A stretch of 64,000 nucleotides of DNA from positions 62,001 through 126,000 of the forward strand of contig CBDFMI010000004.1 of assembly GCA_965249615.1 (NCBI GenBank), written 5' to 3'. The DNA comes from G963555815 sp965249615 [NCBI: bacterium]. GTDB lineage: Bacteria; UBA8248; JACPRG01. Positions 17,065 through 25,846 of the stretch are shown one piece after another. A program made the position numbers and the translations under genes. The stretch's first letter is position 1; the number at the start of each line of letters is the position of its first letter. The notes beneath the pieces were generated by a model. The model searched no databases. It saw only the letters and a list, made by a program, of their open reading frames with translations, and had not been told where the DNA came from.

Positions 17065-18662
17065 TGAGTCCATTCACCAGACCAAAAGCCGTCCAAGGCC
17101 CCCCTGGGGAGGGGGGACAAAATTCTTTTCTTCTCAGGCGGACCCTCCTTGCGGCGCTTTCGGGGGTTCTCCTCATCCTCATCTTTCCCAAGTTCAACTT
17201 TGAACCACTCGCCTGGGTGGTTCTCGTGCCCCTGCTGGCGGCGATAGAGGGCGTGTCCCCCCGGCGGGCCTTCTGGCTGGGGTGGCTCTTCGGGCTGGTG
17301 GGCTACACAGGTATCCTCCATTGGCTGACGGGGACGATGGTTCGCTACGGGGGGCTCCCGGGGCCCACGAGCGTCATGGTCATGCTTCTTCTCGTCCTCT
17401 ATATCAGCCTCTACACGGCGGGTTTCGCCTACCTCCTCGTGCGGGTGGCGGGCGAGCGGCCGCTCCTTCGCTTTGCCTTTGCCCCGGTCCTCTGGACCAC
17501 CCTGGAGCTCGTCAGGACGCACTCTCTGACTGGTTTCCCGTGGGGGTCTCTCGGTTACGCTCAATTCTTGACCCTTCCCGTCATCCAGGTGGCGGACCTC
17601 ACGGGGGTCTACGGGGTGAGCTTTCTCTTGGTCTTGGTGAACGCCGGGGTGTGGCATCTCCTTCGCCACAGACGGGAGCGGGGCCTCGCCGTTGGGGTGA
17701 CGACGGCCCTCATTGTTCTCGCTGTCCTCATCTATGGAAACCTCCGCCTTCGCCAATACGAGGCCCTGTTGGCTGAGCGACAATCCTCCTCGGGCGTCCA
17801 ACCCGTCCGGGTGGCGCTCCTTCAGGGCAATATCGAGCAGGCCGTCAAGTGGGATCGATCCTTCCAGGAGGAGACGCTCGCCGTCTATCGGGACCTGACG
17901 CTCCAGGCGAAAGCGAACGACCCCGATCTCATTGTCTGGCCTGAGACCGCGGCCCCCTTCTTTTTCACCAGGGACAGAGAATCTCGTGAGGTCGTCATGG
18001 GGATCGCGGAGGAGGCCGGCGTGCCCCTCCTGTTTGGGGCGCTCGCTGTGGACGAAGGCTCCGGCGACTCTCGTCCTCTCAACAGTGCCTTCTTCCTCTC
18101 CTCCAACGGGAGCCTCCTCGGGCGATATGACAAAATTCATCTGGTGCCCTTCGGGGAACACGTGCCCCTCGGTTTTCTGAGGCCCCTCTTTGCGGGTATT
18201 CTGCAAGCCGTTGGGGAATTTTCATCTGGCAGTGAGCGCGTCGTGCTGGAGGGGCCAGGGGAACCCTTCAGCGCACTCATCTGCTATGAGATCATCTTTC
18301 CAAACGAGGTGAGACAGTTCGTGCGAGGGGGCGCCCGCTATCTCGTCAACCTGACCAATGACGCCTGGTTCGGTCGCACCGCCGCCCCCTTCCAGCACGT
18401 CGCCGCGGTGGCCCTTCGGGCGGTGGAGAACCGGGTGCCCATTGTTCGAGCCGCCAACACAGGGATTACGGGCGTTATCGACCCGACGGGCCAGATCCGC
18501 CAGCCCACCGACCTCTTTGTGCGGACCCAGGTTACGGCCGAGGTCTTACCGCGCGGCGAAACACTCTCGGCTTACGCGGCCTATGGAGACGTCTTCGCTT
18601 ATCTTTCTTCGGCCATCGTCCTGGTGGTTTTGGGGCTCAGTAAGTTCGGCCGTCGCCGTTAA
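17064..18662 (+). CDS. lnt: Apolipoprotein N-acyltransferase
   Basis: A 532-residue inner-membrane enzyme that adds the third acyl chain to lipoproteins, needed for Lol-dependent sorting to the outer membrane. The N-terminal half has about six hydrophobic helices (residues 28-235), the C-terminal half is a nitrilase-fold domain with the triad Glu (WPETAAPFFF), Lys (YDKIHLVPFGE) and Cys (SALICYEIIFP). One more helix ends the protein (AYLSSAIVLVVLGLSKF). GTG start overlaps the uvrC stop. Its presence fits the LolCDE genes 3 kb downstream. Confidence 0.95.
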   Translation: MSPFTRPKAVQGPPGEGGQNSFLLRRTLLAALSGVLLILIFPKFNFEPLAWVVLVPLLAAIEGVSPRRAFWLGWLFGLVGYTGILHWLTGTMVRYGGLPGPTSVMVMLLLVLYISLYTAGFAYLLVRVAGERPLLRFAFAPVLWTTLELVRTHSLTGFPWGSLGYAQFLTLPVIQVADLTGVYGVSFLLVLVNAGVWHLLRHRRERGLAVGVTTALIVLAVLIYGNLRLRQYEALLAERQSSSGVQPVRVALLQGNIEQAVKWDRSFQEETLAVYRDLTLQAKANDPDLIVWPETAAPFFFTRDRESREVVMGIAEEAGVPLLFGALAVDEGSGDSRPLNSAFFLSSNGSLLGRYDKIHLVPFGEHVPLGFLRPLFAGILQAVGEFSSGSERVVLEGPGEPFSALICYEIIFPNEVRQFVRGGARYLVNLTNDAWFGRTAAPFQHVAAVALRAVENRVPIVRAANTGITGVIDPTGQIRQPTDLFVRTQVTAEVLPRGETLSAYAAYGDVFAYLSSAIVLVVLGLSKFGRRR

Positions 18663-18675
18663 TGGAGGACACATC

Positions 18676-19774
18676 ATGAATGAGACCCTCAAAGGCGTGT
18701 TCGACGATCTAATCCGACGTCTGGAAGCCGTCCGAGGTCGTCTTTGACCTAGCGGAGAAGGAAAAAGAGATCGCCCGGCTGGAGGCCGAGGTGGTCAAGG
18801 AGGGTTTTTGGGATGACCGCGAAACCGCCCAGCGAACCCTTCAGCGGCGGGCTGCCCTGGCCGAGGAAGTGGGGAAGTGCGCTCAGGTGAGAAAGCGTCT
18901 GGAAGAAGGTCAGGGCCTCCTTGAGCTCATTGCCGAGGAGGGAGACGAGTCCCTTCTCCCCGAGGTAGAGAAGGAGGCAGAGTCCGTCACCCGGGCCGTT
19001 GAGGCCCTGGAATTCAACTTGATGCTGGGGGGAGCGCATGACCAGAAGAATGCCCTCGTCAGCATCAACGCGGGGGCCGGGGGGACGGAATCTCAGGACT
19101 GGGCCGATATCCTCCTTCGGATGTATCTCAAGTGGGCCGAGCGAAAGAGGTTTGAGAGTGAGCTCCTGGATTACCAACCCGGGGAGGAGGCGGGGTTAAA
19201 GAGCGTCACCTTTGCCGTGAACGGCTCCTATGCCTATGGATACCTCCGGGCGGAGGTCGGGGTGCACCGCCTCGTGCGGATATCTCCCTTTGACGCCAGC
19301 CACCGCCGTCACACCTCCTTCGCCTCGGTCTTCGTCTTCCCGGAGATCGACGACAGCATCGAGGTCGAGATTGACGAGGCCGATCTTCGTGTTGACACTT
19401 ATCGCAGCAGCGGGGCAGGGGGCCAGCACGTGAACGTGACCGACTCGGCCGTTCGGATCACCCATCTGCCCACCGGGATCGTGGTACAGTGCCAAAATGA
19501 GCGTTCTCAGCACAAGAACAGGGCCACTGCCCTCAAGGTGCTGCGCTCGCGTCTCTATGAGTCGGAGCAAAAGAGACGTGAGGAAGAGCTCGAAGAGATG
19601 CACAGCGACAAGAAAAAGATTGCCTGGGGCAGCCAGATTCGCTCCTACGTCCTCCACCCCTACCGCCGGATCAAGGACCACCGCACCAGTCTTGAGGTGG
19701 GAAACGTAGACGCCGTCCTGGACGGGGATCTCGACCCCTTCATCGAGGCCTATTTGCTGAAGGGGGAAACCTAA
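18676..19774 (+). CDS. prfB: Peptide chain release factor 2 (programmed +1 frameshift)
   Basis: RF2 ends translation at UGA and UAA. The first frame runs from ATG 18676 (GGAGGA upstream) for 23 codons to an in-frame TGA at 18745-18747; translation continues by skipping T18745, so the coding sequence is 18676-18744 joined to 18746-19774, 365 residues, exactly the E. coli length. The shift site is CTT TGA C with SD-like GAGG (18734-18737) four bases upstream, the classic autoregulatory design in which low RF2 favours the shift. Downstream are the SPF tripeptide (RISPFDASHRR) for stop-codon recognition and GGQ (SSGAGGQHVN) for peptidyl-tRNA hydrolysis. Confidence 0.97.
18734..18748 (+). promoter_or_regulatory. 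prfB +1 frameshift site
   Basis: GAGG (18734-18737), then CTT (18742-18744), in-frame TGA (18745-18747) and C18748. The poor termination context TGAC and the upstream SD-like element reproduce the known RF2 autoregulation site. Confidence 0.93.
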
Positions 19775-19868
19775 GAAGTGCCTGCGTTGACGGCCCCCGA
19801 GCCATTGAATATCTTGAAGGTGATATGGATTCTATCTCCCACCCCCGCAGGGGATTTTCAATTGCGCC

Positions 19869-21380
19869 ATGGATGAAACCCACCACCTGAGGGCCCAGCG
19901 CGAAGCCAAGCTGGATGCCTTTCGCCAGTCGGGGGTCGACCCCTACGTCCACCGGTTTCCGACCACCACGGTCCTCTCGGCTCTCGTCCGTAAATTCGAA
20001 GGCCGGGCCGCTGAGGATCTCGAAGACCAGAAAGAGAATCCTCAGGTTGTGGCGGGGCGGTTGATGGGCAAGCGGCGCCAGGGGGGGATCTCCTTCGGGG
20101 ACCTTCGGGACGGAACCGGGAGGGTCCAGATCGTGGCCGAGAAGAATGTCCTCGGGGAGGCCGGATATACCTTCTTTCAAAAACTCGATGTGGGGGATTT
20201 TGTCGGGGTGAAGGGGGAGGTTTTTAAGACCCGTGCGGGAGAGCTTTCTGTCCGCGTCCGAGAGCTGACGCTCCTTTCAAAATCTCTGCGACCCCTTCCT
20301 GAGAAGTGGCATGGGCTGCGAGATGTGGAGACCCGCTACCGACAGCGCTACCTGGATCTCGTGATGAACCGGGAGGTGAAGGAGGTTTTTCACAAGCGGA
20401 CCCGCATTGTCCAGGCCCTTCGGGATGGACTGAACGCTCGGGATTTTCTGGAGGTGGAAACCCCGATGATGCAGCCCATTGCGGGGGGTGCGACCGCCCG
20501 GCCCTTCGTCACCCACCATCACACCTTCGACATGCCGCTCTACCTGCGGGTGGCCCCTGAGCTCTATCTGAAGCGGCTGATCGTGGGGGGGTTCGACCGG
20601 GTCTATGAGATGAACCGTAGCTTTCGGAACGAGGGAGTCTCGACGGAGCACAACCCTGAGTTCACGATGCTGGAATTTTACATGGCCTACGCCGATTACC
20701 AGGATATGATGGGTCTCGTCGAAGCCCTTCTGGTGGAGACGGTCCAGACGGTGCTGGGCTCTCTTCACGTCCCGTGGCGTGAAGAGACCCTTGATTTCAC
20801 CCCCCCTTGGAGGAGACTCTCCTTGATGGAGGCCTTGGAAACCTTCGGGGGGATCTCCCCCCGGGAGGCCGCGCAGGAGGACTCGGCCCGGGCCTTTGCC
20901 CTGGCGCACGATGTCCAGATCTCGCCCCAAGATTCCCGGGCTAAAATCCTCCACCAGATCCTGGAGACGAGGGTTGAGCCCGCCCTCCTGCAGCCCACCT
21001 TCCTCTTCGACTATCCTTTAGAGATCTCCCCGCTTGCCAAGTCCAAACCCGGCGAGCGAGAGACCGTGGAGCGATTTGAGCTCTTTATCGGTGGCAAGGA
21101 GATCGCCAACGCCTACACCGAGCTGAACGACCCCGTGGACCAACGGGCGCGATTTGAGGAGCAGGTGGGTCTTCGCGAGGGGGGAGACCCGGAGGCCCAG
21201 ATGATGGACCTCGACTATCTCCGGGCGCTAGAGTATGGGATGCCCCCGACGGCGGGGGCGGGGATCGGTGTGGACCGCCTGGTCATGATCTTGACCCAAT
21301 CTCCCTCTATCCGCGACGTTATCCTTTTCCCCCAGCTCAGGCGCGAGGGCGCCCCGGGGGACGGGCACAAGGAGGGCTAG
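19869..21380 (+). CDS. lysS: Lysyl-tRNA synthetase, class II
   Basis: A 503-residue aminoacyl-tRNA synthetase. The N-terminal OB-fold anticodon-binding domain (VVAGRLMGKRRQGGISFGDLRDGTGRVQIVA) precedes the class II catalytic domain with motif 2 (YEMNRSFRNEGVSTEHNPEFTMLEFYMAY) and motif 3 (GAGIGVDRLVMIL). The final IRDVILFPQLR is also typical. Length normal. ATG 19869 lies 94 bases after prfB; prfB-lysS adjacency is also known in enterobacteria. lolC/E begins two bases after its stop, so lysS is likely transcribed with the envelope genes. Confidence 0.97.
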   Translation: MDETHHLRAQREAKLDAFRQSGVDPYVHRFPTTTVLSALVRKFEGRAAEDLEDQKENPQVVAGRLMGKRRQGGISFGDLRDGTGRVQIVAEKNVLGEAGYTFFQKLDVGDFVGVKGEVFKTRAGELSVRVRELTLLSKSLRPLPEKWHGLRDVETRYRQRYLDLVMNREVKEVFHKRTRIVQALRDGLNARDFLEVETPMMQPIAGGATARPFVTHHHTFDMPLYLRVAPELYLKRLIVGGFDRVYEMNRSFRNEGVSTEHNPEFTMLEFYMAYADYQDMMGLVEALLVETVQTVLGSLHVPWREETLDFTPPWRRLSLMEALETFGGISPREAAQEDSARAFALAHDVQISPQDSRAKILHQILETRVEPALLQPTFLFDYPLEISPLAKSKPGERETVERFELFIGGKEIANAYTELNDPVDQRARFEEQVGLREGGDPEAQMMDLDYLRALEYGMPPTAGAGIGVDRLVMILTQSPSIRDVILFPQLRREGAPGDGHKEG

Positions 21381-21382
21381 CC

Positions 21383-22651
21383 TTGGGCTTTGAGTGGCGG
21401 GTCGGGCTTCGCTATTTGCGCTCGAAACGAAAGACGGGCTTTATCTCCTTCAGCACGTGGCTCTCGTCCCTCGGCGTCATGGTGGGGGTCATGGCCCTCG
21501 TCGTGGTGATTGGGGTGATGAGCGGATTCGAGCGGGAGCTGCGCACCAAGATCTTGGGGGCCAACGCCCATCTGGTGGTCTTGCACCAGGGGCGGGACGG
21601 GCTGAAGGAATACCGAGACGTGGTGGAGAGTGTGAAAAGCGTCCCCCAGGTGGTCTCGGCGGCCCCCTTCATCTTCAGCCAAGTGATGCTCACCTCCGAG
21701 GACAACGTGGCGGGGATAGTCATTCGCGGGGTGGACCCCCTTTTGGAGGGGAATGTGACCAACGTCGGGGTGAATATGAGCCGCGGAAAGCTTGAGGATC
21801 TCAGTAAGCGTTTTATAGACGCGAACGGGGCCTCTCTTGGTGGCATCGCCATTGGCAAAGAGCTGTCGCGGACCCTCGGCGTGGGCTACGGCGGTGAAGT
21901 GACCGTGGTGTCTCCTCTGGGGCAGGCGACTGCCATCGGCATTGTGCCCAGGGCGAAGAAATTCCAGGTGACTGGGATCTTTGACTCGGGGTTGTTTGAA
22001 TATGACAACGGCCTCGCCTTCATCTCTCTTTCCGATGCCCAGGATTTCTTCCAGCTGGGGGACACCGTGACCGGTGTGGAGGTGAAGGTGGATGACATTT
22101 ACAAGGTCGGGGAGATCGGGGAGGGGATCCAAGGCAAGCTCGGTCTGCCCTTCTGGACCCGGGACTGGATGTCCCTGAACAAGAATCTCTTCGCGGCCCT
22201 CAAGCTGGAAAAGGTCACCATGTTCGTCATCCTGATCCTGATCATCCTGGTGGCGGCCTTCAATATCGTCGGCTCTATGGTGATGGTGGTGATGGAAAAA
22301 TCCCGAGACATCGCCATCCTGAAGTCCATGGGGGCGACCAACAGGGCCATCATGCGACTCTTCATGTTGGACGGGCTCATCATCGGGGTTCTGGGGACGG
22401 CGCTTGGTCTTGCCAGCGGGCTTGCGCTGGCCACTAATCTTGAGGCCATTGAGACCTTTGTGGAGACACGGTTTGGCCTTGAAATTTTGCCACCCAGCGT
22501 CTATTATGTTGATAAGCTCCCGGTGGAAATCCACCGGGCAGACGTGGTCGCTATTTCGCTGACGGCCATCCTGCTCTCCACCCTGGCGACGCTCTATCCC
22601 GCATGGAAAGCCTCCCGGGTGGACCCTGTCGAAACCCTGCGCTATGAGTGA
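21383..22651 (+). CDS. lolC: Lipoprotein-releasing ABC transporter permease LolC/LolE
   Basis: A 422-residue inner-membrane subunit that extracts mature lipoproteins for LolA. One helix near residue 30 (SSLGVMVGVMALVVVIGVMSGF), a large periplasmic MacB-like domain (about 55-275), then three helices (about 278-300, 330-355, 390-405) form an FtsX-type permease. Typical start RYLRSKRKTGFISFSTWLS. TTG start with GGAGGG about 6 bases upstream. A single permease gene accompanies lolD, so the complex is probably a homodimer, as in species with one LolF/LolC-like protein. It overlaps lolD by 8 bases. Confidence 0.94.
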   Translation: MGFEWRVGLRYLRSKRKTGFISFSTWLSSLGVMVGVMALVVVIGVMSGFERELRTKILGANAHLVVLHQGRDGLKEYRDVVESVKSVPQVVSAAPFIFSQVMLTSEDNVAGIVIRGVDPLLEGNVTNVGVNMSRGKLEDLSKRFIDANGASLGGIAIGKELSRTLGVGYGGEVTVVSPLGQATAIGIVPRAKKFQVTGIFDSGLFEYDNGLAFISLSDAQDFFQLGDTVTGVEVKVDDIYKVGEIGEGIQGKLGLPFWTRDWMSLNKNLFAALKLEKVTMFVILILIILVAAFNIVGSMVMVVMEKSRDIAILKSMGATNRAIMRLFMLDGLIIGVLGTALGLASGLALATNLEAIETFVETRFGLEILPPSVYYVDKLPVEIHRADVVAISLTAILLSTLATLYPAWKASRVDPVETLRYE

Positions 22652-23354
22652 GGGGTCCGACAGGCGGGAAAAGACGTCTCCCCTGTTGGAGGTGCGGGGT
22701 CTCTCCAAGACCTTTCACAACGGAGGTCGGGAGATTCGGGTTCTTCAAGGGGCGGATTTCAGTCTCCAGCGCGCAGAGATGGTGGGGATCATCGGGGCGT
22801 CTGGGGTGGGAAAGAGCACCCTGCTTCAGATCCTCGGGACGCTGGATCGGCCAACGGCTGGACAGGTGCTTTACGAGGGAGAGGACGTCTTCGCTCTAGA
22901 TGAGGGGGCGCGGGCGAGATTTCGAAATCGAAAGGTCGGCTTCATTTTTCAATTTCACCATCTGCTCGCGGAGTTCAGTGCCTTGGAAAATACCATGATG
23001 CCCGCCCTCATCGGTGGAACTCCTCGAAGGTTGGCCCGGACCCGGGCGGCTCAGATCCTGGATGACGTGGGGTTGGGGGAACGAATGGATCACAAGCCGG
23101 GCGCCCTGTCGGGTGGCGAGCAACAGCGGGTGGCGGTGGCTCGGGCGGTCATGAACGCCCCGAAGATTGTCCTGGCGGACGAGCCGACCGGCAACCTGGA
23201 CAGCCACACAGGGCAGGCTGTCTTTGAGCTTCTTCGGAAAATCCATGATACCCATGGGGTTGCCTTTGTCGTCGTCACCCACAATCAGCACCTCGCTGAT
23301 GAGATGGATCGGGTGGTGTGCATCACGGACGGCCGGATCGAGCTGTTGAACTGA
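22644..23354 (+). CDS. lolD: Lipoprotein-releasing ABC transporter ATPase
   Basis: A 236-residue ABC ATPase that powers LolCE. Walker [10 protein letters not shown] (about residues 51-59), Q-loop region [21 protein letters not shown], signature [14 protein letters not shown], Walker [13 protein letters not shown] and the H-loop VVVTHN are all present, with the LolD-typical FQFHHLLPEFTALEN-like Q-loop. The start overlaps the end of lolC, and clpC follows 10 bases later. Confidence 0.96.
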   Translation: MSEGSDRREKTSPLLEVRGLSKTFHNGGREIRVLQGADFSLQRAEMVGIIGASGVGKSTLLQILGTLDRPTAGQVLYEGEDVFALDEGARARFRNRKVGFIFQFHHLLAEFSALENTMMPALIGGTPRRLARTRAAQILDDVGLGERMDHKPGALSGGEQQRVAVARAVMNAPKIVLADEPTGNLDSHTGQAVFELLRKIHDTHGVAFVVVTHNQHLADEMDRVVCITDGRIELLN

Positions 23355-23364
23355 GGAGAAGGTC

Positions 23365-25806
23365 ATGTTCAAAAGGTTCACCGAGCGCGCCCGAAAGGTC
23401 ATCATCCTCGCCCGCGAAGAGGCCGAACGCTACCACCACGAGTACTTGGGAACTGAGCACATCCTCCTCGGGATCTTGCAGGACGGGGGCGGGATTGCCA
23501 TCGCGGTCCTTCAGAAGGTGGGTATCGACGTCAAGCAGCTCAAGATGGAGGTGGAGCGCAACCTTCCCAAGAGCCTGACCAACCTGGTGGAGGGCGATAT
23601 CCCCTTCACGCCCAAGGCCAAGAAGGTCCTGGAGTATGCCGTGGAAGAGGCCCGCCTCATGGGCCACAACTACATCGGGACCGAGCACCTCCTCCTGGGG
23701 ATCATCCGGGAGAAGGACGGGCTGGCCTGTAAGATTCTGGCCAACCTGGGGGTCAAGCTCCAGCAGACCCGAGAGCAGACGTTGAACCTCCTTCGAGAGA
23801 CTGCGCCCAGCCGCCCCAAGGAGAAGAGCAAGACGCCGGCCCTGGATGAGTTCGGCCGGGACCTGACGGAGCTGGCTTGCGAAGGGAGACTGGATCCCGT
23901 CATCGGCCGGGAAAATGAAATCGAGCGGGTCATCGAGATCCTCTCCAGACGCACCAAGAATAACCCCGCCCTCATCGGGGAACCGGGGGTGGGAAAGACG
24001 GCCATCGTCGAGGGTCTCGCCCAGCGCATCGTTCAGAAAGACGTCCCCCAACTTCTCTATGACAGGCGGGTGGTGTGTCTGGACCTGGGTGCCCTGGTGG
24101 CGGGGACGAAGTACCGGGGGCAGTTTGAGGCCCGTTTGAAGGCCATCATGAAGGAGATCACGCAGTCAGAGAACGTCATTATCTTCATCGATGAGCTGCA
24201 CACCCTGGTGGGGGCTGGGGCGGCGGAGGGGTCCATCGACGCCTCCAACATGCTGAAGCCCGCCCTCTCTCGGGGCGAGATTCAGTGCATCGGGGCCACC
24301 ACCCTGGACGAGTACCGGAAATACATCGAGAAGAACGGGGCCCTGGAGCGACGCTTTCAGCCCATCATGGTGGAGCCGCCAACGGTGGAGGAGACCATTC
24401 AAATCCTGCGCGGGCTCAAGGAGAGGTATGAAATCCACCATCGGGCCAAGTTTGCGGACGCCTCCATCGTGGCCGCGGTCCATCTCTCACACCGCTACGT
24501 CTCTGATCGCTACCTCCCCGACAAGGCCATCGATGTCATCGATGAGACCGGCTCTCGCGTCCGGCTCCAGAAGGTCACCTATCCCCCCGAGGTCCGTGAC
24601 CTTCAGAGGCAGATTGAGGAGATTGTTCGGAAGAAGAGGGGCCACATCGAGGACCAGGACTTCGAGGAGGCCGTTGAGCTCAGAGACAAGGAAGAAAAAT
24701 GTCGGGAACGCCTGGAGGTCCTCAAGCAACAGTGGGAGGAGTCTCAAGAGGACGAAGAGCCCGTCATTACCGAGGAGGACGTGGCCTACATCGTCTCCCG
24801 CATGACGGGGATCCCCCTCTCCAAGATCGAAGAGACCGAGACCCAGCGGCTGCTGAACATGGCAGAGGAGCTTCACGAGCGCATCGTGGGGCAGGACGAG
24901 GCCATCCAGGTGGTGACCCGTGCCATCCGCCGCTCTCGGGCCGGACTCAAGGCGCCTCAGAAGCCCGTGGGCTCCTTTCTCTTTCTTGGCCCCACCGGGG
25001 TTGGAAAGACAGAGCTGGCCCGCGCCCTGGCCGAGTTTCTTTTCGGGGACGAGGCGAGCCTCATCCGGGTGGACATGTCGGAGTATATGGAACGCTTCAA
25101 CGTCTCCCGCCTGGTGGGAGCCCCGCCCGGCTACGTGGGCTACGAGGAAGGGGGACAGTTAACGGAGCGGGTGCGCCGCAAGCCTTACTCCGTTGTCCTC
25201 CTGGACGAGATCGAGAAGGCCCACCCCGATGTCTTCCACCTCCTGCTCCAGGTCATGGACGACGGACAGCTGACAGACAGCTATGGCCGGTTGGTGGATT
25301 TCCGAAACGTCGTCCTCATCATGACCTCCAACCTCAGCAGCCGGAGCATCGAGCGCGCTCAGTCCCTGGGGTTCCAGAAGGACTCGGATCTCAACCAGAT
25401 GGACCGGATCCGGGGGACCATGCGCACCGAGCTCAAGCATACCTTTAACCCGGAGTTTCTGAACCGCCTGGACGCCGAGGTGATCTTCCACCCCCTGAAC
25501 CGCGATCACATCCTTCAGGTTCTGGACCTCATGATCGCCCGGCTGAACCAGCAGCTCTCAGAGCAGGGCCTGCAGCTGGAGTTGGACCAGGAGGCCAAAC
25601 GGAAGCTGGCCGAACTGGGCTATGACCCGACCTTTGGGGCTCGGGAACTCAAGCGAACGATTCAGACCTACATCGAGGATCCCCTGTCCGAGGAAGTGCT
25701 GAAAGGCCGCTTTTCCGAGGAAGGCACCATCCGGGTGAGGTGGGAAGGCGAGTCCTTCCTGTTTGAGGAGAAGAAGACCCTCGTCGGCAATCTGGAAGAC
25801 GCCTGA
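23365..25806 (+). CDS. clpC: ATP-dependent Clp protease ATP-binding subunit ClpC
   Basis: An 813-residue AAA+ unfoldase that feeds ClpP. Domains in order: double Clp_N repeat (about 1-145: [33 protein letters not shown] and its second copy), AAA-1 with GEPGVGKTA (about 207-215), a UVR-containing middle domain (about 415-455: [25 protein letters not shown]) that marks ClpC rather than ClpA or ClpB, AAA-2 with GPTGVGKTE (about 545-553), and the D2-small domain. GAGGAG precedes the ATG. clpC is usually next to mcsAB/ctsR in Firmicutes; here it sits inside an envelope operon between lolD and bamA. Confidence 0.97.
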   Translation: MFKRFTERARKVIILAREEAERYHHEYLGTEHILLGILQDGGGIAIAVLQKVGIDVKQLKMEVERNLPKSLTNLVEGDIPFTPKAKKVLEYAVEEARLMGHNYIGTEHLLLGIIREKDGLACKILANLGVKLQQTREQTLNLLRETAPSRPKEKSKTPALDEFGRDLTELACEGRLDPVIGRENEIERVIEILSRRTKNNPALIGEPGVGKTAIVEGLAQRIVQKDVPQLLYDRRVVCLDLGALVAGTKYRGQFEARLKAIMKEITQSENVIIFIDELHTLVGAGAAEGSIDASNMLKPALSRGEIQCIGATTLDEYRKYIEKNGALERRFQPIMVEPPTVEETIQILRGLKERYEIHHRAKFADASIVAAVHLSHRYVSDRYLPDKAIDVIDETGSRVRLQKVTYPPEVRDLQRQIEEIVRKKRGHIEDQDFEEAVELRDKEEKCRERLEVLKQQWEESQEDEEPVITEEDVAYIVSRMTGIPLSKIEETETQRLLNMAEELHERIVGQDEAIQVVTRAIRRSRAGLKAPQKPVGSFLFLGPTGVGKTELARALAEFLFGDEASLIRVDMSEYMERFNVSRLVGAPPGYVGYEEGGQLTERVRRKPYSVVLLDEIEKAHPDVFHLLLQVMDDGQLTDSYGRLVDFRNVVLIMTSNLSSRSIERAQSLGFQKDSDLNQMDRIRGTMRTELKHTFNPEFLNRLDAEVIFHPLNRDHILQVLDLMIARLNQQLSEQGLQLELDQEAKRKLAELGYDPTFGARELKRTIQTYIEDPLSEEVLKGRFSEEGTIRVRWEGESFLFEEKKTLVGNLEDA

Positions 25807-25846
25807 ACATTGGCCCCTGGCTGATATAGATCGGAGATTAGAGGCC

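Noticed and set aside
21377-22708. 443-residue minus-strand open frame opposite lolC/E
   Set aside because: His- and Gly-rich shadow without a family signature; lolC/E is certain.
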